Part shown: piece after piece, positions 26,566 to 32,863 of the stretch
Layout: each line of letters opens with the position of its first letter
Position numbering within the stretch: position 1 is the first letter of the stretch
From: Clostridia bacterium
GTDB lineage: Bacteria; Bacillota; Clostridia; Christensenellales; Aristaeellaceae
DNA: 39,451 nucleotides
Direction of reading: 5' to 3'
NCBI GenBank assembly: GCA_017395065.1
Contig: JAFPWH010000066.1
Location: 1-39,451, forward strand
Notes under the pieces: model-generated
Database searches by the model: none
Told to the model about the DNA's origin: nothing
The model's input: only the letters and a program-made list of their open reading frames with translations
Translations under genes and position numbers: made by a program

Positions 26566-27618
26566 TCAGAGCTGATACACCCTTTCGTCGTCGGTATAAA
26601 CGCGGCGGCCCTCTCTTGCCGAGAGGTAGCACATCAGCACGAGACGCAGGCAGTCGCGGCCTTCCTCGGCCGTCGCGATCGGGGCCGCGCCGTACAGAAA
26701 GTCCGCAAAGGGCTTTGCCTGCGCCTTCAGGCGCTCCTGATGCGCCTTGGGGGCGGGGATGGGCGAAACGGTCCAGCTCTTGTCGCCCTCCCTGTACCAC
26801 TTGAGCGCGGGCATGCCTTCATTACGGGGCAGGCGGCAGGCGGGATTGTCGCCGAAATACTGCTGGATCGAGCCTGCGGACAGGTACACCTCGGTCGTCA
26901 CCTCGGCGGCGGAGCAGGTAAAGCACAGGCTGATCTCGCAGATCTTCCCGTCCGGATAGCGGAACACGGCGACTGCGTTGTCGTTGGGCACCTTGGGGTT
27001 TACGACGGTGCTCATTTCGCACACCACCGATTCCGGCATGCCGAACAGCCAGAGCATCAGGTCGAAGGGGTGGGAGGAGTCGTCCGCGAAGATGTCGCGG
27101 TTCATTTTCGGGTCGTTGTGCCAGGTGTTTTCGAAGTCCTTCCAGATGTGGGTGCTCAGGCAGTGCCGCCGCCTGAAGAGGCACACCTTGCCCAATTCGC
27201 CCGATTCGATCAGGCGCTTGATCTCACGGTTTTGCTCGTCCACGCGCATCTGCCAGCCCATCGTGAGGCGCACGCCGTTTTTGCTTACGGTCTGCGCGAT
27301 CCTGTCCGCGTCCCGCATCGTGAGGGCCATGGGCTTATAGAGGATGACGTCCTTTCCGGCCGCGGCGGCCTTTTCAACGAGGTCCGCGTGATACGCGGTC
27401 TCGGAGGTGATGACGACGGCGTCGATGCCGCTGCCGAGCAGCGCGTCGATATCCGTATACGCGCGCGTCTTCAGCTTTTCCGCGCCGCTTCTGAGCCTTT
27501 CTTCGTCTCTGTCCCACGCGCCCGCGATCTCGACGCCCAGCTCCGGCCTGTTTACCCATTCGTTGCCGAAGGAAAACACGTGCCCGTGCGCGAGCCCGAG
27601 TATGCCCACTTTTTTCAT
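26566..27618 (-). CDS. Gfo/Idh/MocA-family oxidoreductase
   Basis: 350 residues. The N-terminal Rossmann strand is VGILGLAHGHV (a variant of GxGxxG), followed by AVVITSETAYHADLVEKAAAAGKDV and ILYKPMALT, where the usual EKP is YKP but the catalytic Lys is kept. The second domain contains DDSSHPFDLMLWLFG with the conserved His. These enzymes oxidise, reduce or epimerise sugars and inositols with NAD(P). The substrate is unknown. It has its own promoter, is divergent from infC, and ends just before the atp promoter. Confidence 0.88.
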   Translation of the reverse strand: MKKVGILGLAHGHVFSFGNEWVNRPELGVEIAGAWDRDEERLRSGAEKLKTRAYTDIDALLGSGIDAVVITSETAYHADLVEKAAAAGKDVILYKPMALTMRDADRIAQTVSKNGVRLTMGWQMRVDEQNREIKRLIESGELGKVCLFRRRHCLSTHIWKDFENTWHNDPKMNRDIFADDSSHPFDLMLWLFGMPESVVCEMSTVVNPKVPNDNAVAVFRYPDGKICEISLCFTCSAAEVTTEVYLSAGSIQQYFGDNPACRLPRNEGMPALKWYREGDKSWTVSPIPAPKAHQERLKAQAKPFADFLYGAAPIATAEEGRDCLRLVLMCYLSAREGRRVYTDDERVYQL

Positions 27619-27653
27619 GCCTGCACCCGCTTTCTGAATTCTCTTTCTTAATT

Positions 27654-27682
27654 ATTATAACAGATAAAGCCCAAAAGCGCAA
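27654..27682 (-). promoter_or_regulatory. Promoter of the Gfo/Idh/MocA oxidoreductase gene
   Basis: On the minus strand TTGCGC (27682-27677), 17 bases, TATAAT (27659-27654), about 35 bases upstream of the ATG at 27618. Confidence 0.65.
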
Positions 27683-27746
27683 ACCCTGCGCGCAAAAAAA
27701 CGCGCGACTCAAAATCCTAAGTTTTCGTAAAACCTTGTTATTTCGC

Positions 27747-27774
27747 TTGACATACGGCGAGCGTGTGCTATAAT
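27747..27774 (+). promoter_or_regulatory. Promoter of infC-rpmI-rplT
   Basis: Perfect TTGACA (27747-27752) and TATAAT (27769-27774) with a 16-base spacer. The start of transcription would be near 27781, giving a leader of ~155 bases before infC. Confidence 0.85.
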
Positions 27775-27780
27775 GCTAAA

Positions 27781-27930
27781 GTCAAAGCAGAAGTTTACCG
27801 CTTCTCACCCGCCGGCTCAAGTCAGGCGCGGTACAAAGGATCCCGTGAGACAGGGTCTGTTTGCAGGAGCGGTGCTGTGCGCCGGTCTGTTTTTTTATGC
27901 GCGGCGCGCTACCATGAAATTCGGAGGTGT
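27781..27930 (+). ncRNA. L20-type (infC) leader with attenuator
   Basis: The transcribed leader begins with an AGAAG/CTTCT hairpin and the CTTCTCACC block typical of the Firmicutes L20 leader (RF00558). It contains competing GC-rich segments (CCGCCGGCTC, GTCAGGCGCGG, GAGCGGTG, GCGCCGG) and ends in a T7 run at 27890-27896, about 40 bases before infC. In known cases, ribosomal protein L20 binds this leader as a mimic of 23S rRNA and promotes premature termination. I could not settle one unique fold by eye. Confidence 0.7.
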
Positions 27931-27936
27931 GTCCCT

Positions 27937-28455
27937 ATCAACGATCTGCTAATCAACGAGGATATCCGCGAAAGAGAGGTTCGCGTCGTCGACGAACAGG
28001 GTCAGCAGCTTGGCATCATGCCGACACAGCAGGCGCTGCGCCTTGCAGAGGAAAAGCAGCTGGATCTGGTAAACATCGCGCCCGCGGCCAAGCCCCCGGT
28101 GTGCAAGCTCATGGATTACGGCAAGTATCGCTTTGAGCAGAGCAAGCGGGAGAAGGAAATCAAGAAGAATCAGAAGATCATAGAGACAAAGGAAGTTCGC
28201 CTGTCCGCCACCATAGAGGATCATGATATTGACGTAAGATACCGCCAGGCAGTCAAGTTCCTGCAGGACGGCAACAAGGTCAAGGTTTCCATCCGTTTCC
28301 GCGGCCGCCAGATCGCCCACAGCGAGATCGGCTCGGAAGTGATGCAGAGCTTTGCCGAGCGCATAAAGGACTACGGCGTCGTGGAGAAAAAGCCCATGAT
28401 CGAGGGCAGAAACATGACCATGATGCTCGCGCCCCGCGATCCCAAAAAGGAATAA
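27937..28455 (+). CDS. infC: Translation initiation factor IF-3 (apparent ATC start)
   Basis: 172 residues. The sequence INDLLINEDIREREVRVVD, then the GIMPTQQALRLAEEKQLDLV N-terminal domain, the PVCKLMDYGKYRFEQSKREKE linker and the C-terminal VSIRFRGRQIAHSEIG are all typical. No ATG, GTG or TTG lies at the expected place. A strong GGAGGTG (27923-27929) stands nine bases (from GGAGG) before ATC at 27937, the only reasonable start by length and by homology. infC genes commonly use AUU-class starts, through which IF-3 represses itself. The frame is open further upstream only through the promoter and leader. It leads the infC-rpmI-rplT operon. Confidence 0.93.
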   Translation: MNDLLINEDIREREVRVVDEQGQQLGIMPTQQALRLAEEKQLDLVNIAPAAKPPVCKLMDYGKYRFEQSKREKEIKKNQKIIETKEVRLSATIEDHDIDVRYRQAVKFLQDGNKVKVSIRFRGRQIAHSEIGSEVMQSFAERIKDYGVVEKKPMIEGRNMTMMLAPRDPKKE

Positions 28456-28476
28456 TCAACAAGGAGGAGCAAATAC

Positions 28477-28674
28477 ATGCCCAAACAGAAAACCCACAAG
28501 GGCGCCGCGAAGCGGTTCAGCCTTACTAAGTCCGGAAGAGTCAAGCATGCGCAGGCCTTCAAGCGCCATATCCTGACCAAGAAGCCCACCAAGCGCACCC
28601 GCAACCTTCGCAAGGCGGCCTATCTCACCACCACCGAAGGCCACACCATGAAGAAGCTCATTCCCTACAAGTAA
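28477..28674 (+). CDS. rpmI: 50S ribosomal protein L35
   Basis: 65 residues, highly basic; [14 protein letters not shown] and the C-terminal [20 protein letters not shown] are characteristic. AAGGAGGAG lies before the ATG. It lies 21 bases after infC and 14 before rplT. Confidence 0.97.
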   Translation: MPKQKTHKGAAKRFSLTKSGRVKHAQAFKRHILTKKPTKRTRNLRKAAYLTTTEGHTMKKLIPYK

Positions 28675-28688
28675 GGAGGATTACATAA

Positions 28689-29033
28689 ATGGCAAGAGTA
28701 AAACGCGCAGTCAACGCCGTAAAGAAGCGTCGTAAAGTATTCAAGCTCGCAAAGGGCTATTTCGGTGCAAAATCCAAGCAGTACCGCGCCGCCGGCGAAC
28801 AGGTCCGCCGCTCCCTGCGCTACGCCTACATCGGCCGCAAGCTCAAGAAGCGCGACTTCCGCCGCCTGTGGATCGCCCGCATCAACGCCGCCGCGAGAAT
28901 GAACGGCCTCAGCTACTCCAAGCTCATGGACGGCCTGAAGAAGAACAACATCGACATCAACCGCAAGATGCTCTCCGAGCTCGCCATCAACAACGCCGAC
29001 GCCTTCAAGGCGCTGTGCGACAAGGTGAAGTAG
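28689..29033 (+). CDS. rplT: 50S ribosomal protein L20
   Basis: 114 residues; [19 protein letters not shown], then [20 protein letters not shown] and the [19 protein letters not shown] block are diagnostic. It is an early 23S assembly protein and the likely repressor of its own operon through the leader at 27781-27930. AAGGAGG precedes the ATG; a terminator follows. Confidence 0.98.
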   Translation: MARVKRAVNAVKKRRKVFKLAKGYFGAKSKQYRAAGEQVRRSLRYAYIGRKLKKRDFRRLWIARINAAARMNGLSYSKLMDGLKKNNIDINRKMLSELAINNADAFKALCDKVK

Positions 29034-29064
29034 AACCAATAAGGTTTCCATTGGACTGTAAAAG

Positions 29065-29104
29065 GAGCGCCCCATACCGTCAAGGTGCGGGGCGTTGCTT
29101 TTTC
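29065..29104 (+). terminator. Terminator of infC-rpmI-rplT
   Basis: GGAGCGCCCC-ATACC pairs with GGT-GC-GGGGCGTT and is followed by GCTTTTTC. It lies ~35 bases after the rplT stop. Confidence 0.85.
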
Positions 29105-29154
29105 AGTCTTAAGACATACGATCAAAATACTTCCTCTGTTATAGTGTTATAGGC

Positions 29155-29964
29155 CTATTGAAGGACATCTAGTAAAACCCGGTTTATACGGATTTGTGCA
29201 TCCGTATAATACTTTAACTCCGCATTATTCAGATCATTATCATCAGGAAAACTATCCCACGCTTCCATATTCTCTTTATACGATGCCAATAATCTGTAAT
29301 AATCATGCATTCCAATATTATCAGGTGAATCAGAATACTTCTTCATAAATTCTGCGTATTCATTAAAGTATTTCTCGTATCCATCTATAGCTTCTTTCAC
29401 TTCTTTCCTGACACCTGACGTATTTGTATTTTTTGTCGGCGTGGGTTTTGGTGTAGGCGTAACAGCTTTGGGCGTAGCTGCAACTGCTTTAGGTGTTGCC
29501 GTTATGGCAACAGGGGTAGCTGTAGCCGTTTTTGTTGTAGACGCTACAGTTGCCTCAGTTGTAGCTTCATTTGCCGGTTTACTGCCATCCTCATCTTTCG
29601 ATCTCTCGTCAGGCTCTGCTTTATCCCTGCCTTTGATATCATCGGTTAATTCCCGCACTTTTGATTCGGTACCACTTATTAAATTTATAACCTTTTCCAG
29701 CTTCGGATAATCTGTCAGTAGTTTATTCTTGAATCCCCCAAAGTTACCACGAATCAATATGACAAAAACTATCACAAAAATGAAGATGACCCACAAGTAT
29801 GACCTCGCAAAGTTTCTTCTGTTAATGTTCTTTCCGGAAAAAGAAAAAACAAGTAAAAGTACTAGTCCTAAAACTGGTATTGCAAATAGGATTGTATAGC
29901 CTATATACCCTAAAGCTGATAATGGTCTGAACTTCTCCGGCCCGTCATATCCCGCTCTTCCCAT
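29155..29964 (-). CDS. Two-TM membrane protein with Thr/Pro linker and C-terminal helical domain
   Basis: 269 residues from the ATG at 29964 (GAGGAGAG upstream); a TTG at 30015 would add 17 residues but overlaps the promoter. TM helices lie near residues 19-41 (YTILFAIPVLGLVLLLVFSF) and 53-70 (YLWVIFIFVIVFVILI). A ~60-residue linker rich in Thr, Ala, Pro and Lys (ATPKAV, PTPKPTPTK) leads to an ~80-residue acidic/aromatic C-terminal domain (EKYFNEYAEFMKKY; NAELKYYTDAQIRIN). That domain resembles those of Firmicutes lipoproteins of the DUF6591 kind, a tentative match. Its role is unknown. The base composition is AT-rich compared with both neighbours, and it has a well-marked, apparently regulated promoter. 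Confidence 0.8.
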   Translation of the reverse strand: MGRAGYDGPEKFRPLSALGYIGYTILFAIPVLGLVLLLVFSFSGKNINRRNFARSYLWVIFIFVIVFVILIRGNFGGFKNKLLTDYPKLEKVINLISGTESKVRELTDDIKGRDKAEPDERSKDEDGSKPANEATTEATVASTTKTATATPVAITATPKAVAATPKAVTPTPKPTPTKNTNTSGVRKEVKEAIDGYEKYFNEYAEFMKKYSDSPDNIGMHDYYRLLASYKENMEAWDSFPDDNDLNNAELKYYTDAQIRINRVLLDVLQ

Positions 29965-30019
29965 GCTGATTTTTCTCTCCTCTCGCAGTTTAATTACGAA
30001 TTTAAACACCGTCAACTAT

Positions 30020-30048
30020 ATATTACTCAATCTTTGAGTATTTGTCAA
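30020..30048 (-). promoter_or_regulatory. Promoter of the two-TM membrane protein gene
   Basis: On the minus strand a perfect TTGACA (30048-30043), a 17-base spacer and TAATAT (30025-30020), ~55 bases upstream of the ATG at 29964. Confidence 0.7.
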
Positions 30049-30064
30049 TACTCAGCTTATGAGT
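30025..30064. promoter_or_regulatory. Two tandem palindromic operators ACTCA-N5-TGAGT
   Basis: ACTCA-ATCTT-TGAGT (30025-30039) and ACTCA-GCTTA-TGAGT (30050-30064) are two copies of the same 15-bp palindrome, with centres 25 bp apart. One covers the spacer and touches the -10 box, the other lies just upstream of the -35 box, which stands exactly between them. The arms extend further at the first site (TACTCAA/TTGAGTA) and between the sites (GAGTATT/AATACTC). The layout indicates a dimeric repressor binding on both sides of the promoter. Confidence 0.65.
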
Positions 30065-30107
30065 GATTTGTAGGGCTATACAGAAATTTGCAGGGCGTGA
30101 GCAGTCA

Positions 30108-31808
30108 CTATTTCGCTTTCAATTCCCCGCTCTCGGTCAGGACGTATTCTCCGTTTCCGCCGAATGGTGCGCCGTTCCAGGTCGTGTCTCCGGTGAGGGT
30201 GAAGCGGAAGCAGGGGGACGCGCCGACAGCGGCGCGGCAGTTCAGAAACGCAAGGCCGTCCGAATTCTGCGAGTCGAAGGCGTATTCGCCGAAGGAGGCA
30301 AATTCGAGGCCGTTTGCGTAAAAAGAGACGGACTGCTGAAGGCATATGCCCGTCTGCGCGTTTTGGAAAACGCAGTCACAGACAGACGATCCGGAGCAGT
30401 ACACGAGACTTACGAGCGTTCCGGAAAAGGGCTCGTTTTCGCTTCCGAAGCACAGGCCGGACAGCGTGAGCCCTTCGCAGTCACGAAAGCAGATCGCGGG
30501 CCCGCTCTGCGCGGAGGAAAACAAAACGGAGCAGCGCGCTTCGTACTGCGCGCCCGTGAGCGTAAGGCCGTCCGCCATGGTGACGTTAAGGGTGCCGCCG
30601 ACGAAGGCGCAGTATTCCGTATCGGCCATGCCCGAGACGCTCGCCGCGTCGTACGCGCCCGGCTCCAATACCACGGTGCGTTCCGGGCCGATGGCCAGCA
30701 TGAGCTCGCGCATGTCGCGCACGCGCACCGTGCCGCCCGGAGGGACGGCGACCGTGTCCTCGGTTTCGAGCGAGCGTTTGGCTTCCTCGGGAGATATGTC
30801 CGCATAGCGCATGTTCTCGAGTGCTTCGGCGCTCAATTCTTCGCCGCCCGGCAATATCGGAGCAGGCAAATCCGCCTTGAACCATTCCGGAAAATCGTTG
30901 CCCGTAAAGCCGCAGCCGCCGATCAGCACGCGGCAGTTTGCACTCAGGAACGCCGCGCCCTCGCAGCGGTTCCCGTACACCTTGTTTGACAGAAAGAACG
31001 CGTTTTTGACGTCTTCAAGGTGCATAAGCTCCACGGCGTCGTTTTCGTGAACGCGGCTGTCGCAGACGGTAAAGCCGTCGCAGCTGCGCGCCGAAAACAG
31101 GGCGGAGGCGGGCATGCCCTGCCCCTTTACCGAATATACGTCGCAGCCCCGCACGAGGAAATCCCGGCAGCAGAAGGCGTCCGCGGCCGACAGGCTGCAT
31201 TCGTAGACAGCTGAATCGAGCACGCGCACGCGCACGCAGTTTACCGCCTGCAGGCCGATCGTGCCGCAGCCGAAAAGACCGCAATTGCGAAAAAACACAT
31301 CGGTGCAGCCCGCAAGCCGCACAACGCCGCCGCTGCATTCCCCGGCGGGGGTATGCCCGAGCGTGAGGTCTTCGAGGCTTATATTTGCGCAGTCTGTAAA
31401 GACGAGCACGTTCGCAAAGCGCGGTTCGGCAAGCACCCGCGTGTCCGCCGCGCCCGCGCCGCGGACGGTCAGGTTGCTCACGCCGTGAACGTTCAGTTCC
31501 GCGCCGGAAACGTACTGTCCTTCGTCGTTCCAATCGTATTGGACGCTCCACGAATAGTAGGGGCTCTCGCTTTCGAAGCCGTAGTCCGACGCGTCGGCGA
31601 GCGAAAAGTCCACTCCGTCCAGCTCGATCAGCGTGTCCGGCGCGATGGCGGAAAGCATTTCGTCCACGCTCCCGGCGCGCACGGTCCTGACCGTATCCGC
31701 CTCCGCGCCCGCGCGGAGGGACGCCGCAAGGGCTGCAAACAGGCAGAGCGAGAGCAGGACACCTGTCAGATATGCACATGCGCCGCGCTGCGTTATTCTC
31801 CGATCCAT
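30108..31808 (-). CDS. Exported cysteine-rich right-handed beta-helix protein
   Basis: 566 residues from the ATG at 31808 (AAAGGAG six bases upstream; the frame is open to 31859 without a site). A signal peptide ends near residue 36 (LCLFAALAASLRAGA-EA). The mature protein has two related halves. Each opens with a TVR-(7-10)-EML-AI-P-T-LD type motif (about 40-60 and 325-345) and continues with short repeats such as NCGLFGCGTIGLQAVNC and CDGFTVCDSRVHEN, which fit parallel beta-helix (pectate-lyase-like) coils. More than 25 Cys residues recur at coil spacing and could form a cysteine ladder. No catalytic residues can be named. It follows the alpha/beta hydrolase gene by ~90 bases. Confidence 0.8.
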   Translation of the reverse strand: MDRRITQRGACAYLTGVLLSLCLFAALAASLRAGAEADTVRTVRAGSVDEMLSAIAPDTLIELDGVDFSLADASDYGFESESPYYSWSVQYDWNDEGQYVSGAELNVHGVSNLTVRGAGAADTRVLAEPRFANVLVFTDCANISLEDLTLGHTPAGECSGGVVRLAGCTDVFFRNCGLFGCGTIGLQAVNCVRVRVLDSAVYECSLSAADAFCCRDFLVRGCDVYSVKGQGMPASALFSARSCDGFTVCDSRVHENDAVELMHLEDVKNAFFLSNKVYGNRCEGAAFLSANCRVLIGGCGFTGNDFPEWFKADLPAPILPGGEELSAEALENMRYADISPEEAKRSLETEDTVAVPPGGTVRVRDMRELMLAIGPERTVVLEPGAYDAASVSGMADTEYCAFVGGTLNVTMADGLTLTGAQYEARCSVLFSSAQSGPAICFRDCEGLTLSGLCFGSENEPFSGTLVSLVYCSGSSVCDCVFQNAQTGICLQQSVSFYANGLEFASFGEYAFDSQNSDGLAFLNCRAAVGASPCFRFTLTGDTTWNGAPFGGNGEYVLTESGELKAK

Positions 31809-31847
31809 GAGACGCTCCTTTCTGCTTTTGCGTTTTCTGAAGGGAAG

Positions 31848-31875
31848 GGCCGCGGGCACCTGAACGCACGCGGCC
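31848..31875 (-). other. Intergenic hairpin between hydrolase and beta-helix genes
   Basis: GGCCGCG (31848-31854) and CGCGGCC (31869-31875) form a 7-bp GC stem. In the minus direction it is followed by CTTCCCTTC, not a T-run, so it is at best a partial attenuator. Confidence 0.35.
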
Positions 31876-31899
31876 TTGCCTGTTTACATGGAAAAAGCT

Positions 31900-32775
31900 C
31901 TATTTCTTTTTTGCCGGGGTCTTCATGCGGCCCTCGACGAAGTCGAACCAGCCCTTTAAGTATTCGCTGATCTCCTGCGGCATCGTCTCCATCGACATGT
32001 GGGCGGCGCTTATGTAGTGCACCTCCACGTCGTTTATGCTGCGCATCAGCAGTTCGTCCGGCCTTTGGCCGAAGGGGTCGCTCTTTCCCCAGATCAGCAT
32101 CAGCGGGTTTTCGATGCCGAGGCTCTTATTGTGCAGCCAGTAGCCCTTTTCGAACAGGCGCACGAGGCTCTCCATGCGGCCGTCGCGGAAGAACTCGCGG
32201 GAAAGCTTGTCCAGCCTTTCGCTCGGCAGGTCCGTTCCGTAGAGCCTTGCGATCTTGTTGAAGAAGTAAGAGGGATGCTTTTCGCAAAAGCCGTAGACCT
32301 TCGTGTAGAGCTTTACGCGCAGCTTGCCCAGGCTGTAGGAGCGCCTGTTGTAGCCGAAGCGGTGCGTGACCGGCGAAATGAACACGCGGCTCAATACGCT
32401 GTCCGGCTGCGTGCGCGCCATTTCCAGCGCGACGTGGCAGCCGCTGCCGTGGGTGACGAGGTGCCACTTGGAACTGTCCTCGCCGCGGGATATGTCGACC
32501 TCGTCCAATACGCCCCAGAGGATCGAGGCGCGGGTCATGTTGTCCTGCGGGGCGCCGACCGGCGTGTGTCCGAAACCCGGCAGCTCGAAGGCGAGGCACA
32601 GGCAGCCCTGAGAGGCCAGTATGCGGCTCAGGCTGTCCCAGCTTTCCGCGTCGCCCAGGGGCGAGCACACGAACGCGCAGCGCCTGAGGACCTTCCCGTC
32701 CTCGGGCGTGTAGAGCTTAAAGCGCACGTAGGTGCCGTCAAAGCAAAGTCTGCGCGTTGAGACCCGTACCCTCAA
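31900..32775 (-). CDS. Alpha/beta hydrolase with altered nucleophile elbow
   Basis: 291 residues from a TTG at 32775 with GGAGG eight bases upstream. A TTG at 32802 (frame's first start) has no site and lies close to the -10 box. The fold is clear: the FELPGFGHTPVG loop, the elbow region WHLVTHGSGCHVALEMA, the acid in LIWGKSDPFGQ and the His in SAAHMSMETMP. In the elbow, the usual G-H-S-x-G reads T-H-G110-S111-G, so Gly occupies the nucleophile position and a Ser follows it. The enzyme may use the shifted Ser, or be inactive. Cytoplasmic. It has its own promoter between it and the GH20 gene. Confidence 0.82.
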   Translation of the reverse strand: MRVRVSTRRLCFDGTYVRFKLYTPEDGKVLRRCAFVCSPLGDAESWDSLSRILASQGCLCLAFELPGFGHTPVGAPQDNMTRASILWGVLDEVDISRGEDSSKWHLVTHGSGCHVALEMARTQPDSVLSRVFISPVTHRFGYNRRSYSLGKLRVKLYTKVYGFCEKHPSYFFNKIARLYGTDLPSERLDKLSREFFRDGRMESLVRLFEKGYWLHNKSLGIENPLMLIWGKSDPFGQRPDELLMRSINDVEVHYISAAHMSMETMPQEISEYLKGWFDFVEGRMKTPAKKK

Positions 32776-32807
32776 GTGCCTGTCCTCCGCATCATTTCTC
32801 AAAATGG

Positions 32808-32836
32808 ATTATATCACCAAACGCGCCCGCATGCAA
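32808..32836 (-). promoter_or_regulatory. Promoter of the alpha/beta hydrolase gene
   Basis: On the minus strand TTGCAT (32836-32831), a 17-base spacer ending in TGA, and a perfect TATAAT (32813-32808), i.e. also an extended -10. It lies ~33 bases upstream of the TTG start at 32775. Confidence 0.75.
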
Positions 32837-32863
32837 GGGCTTTGCCGCACAAAGTTGCGCATC

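Noticed and set aside
27763-27936. Upstream extension of infC from a GTG at 27763
   Set aside because: That GTG lies inside the promoter spacer, upstream of the -10 box, so it cannot be transcribed; the encoded extension is unlike any IF-3.
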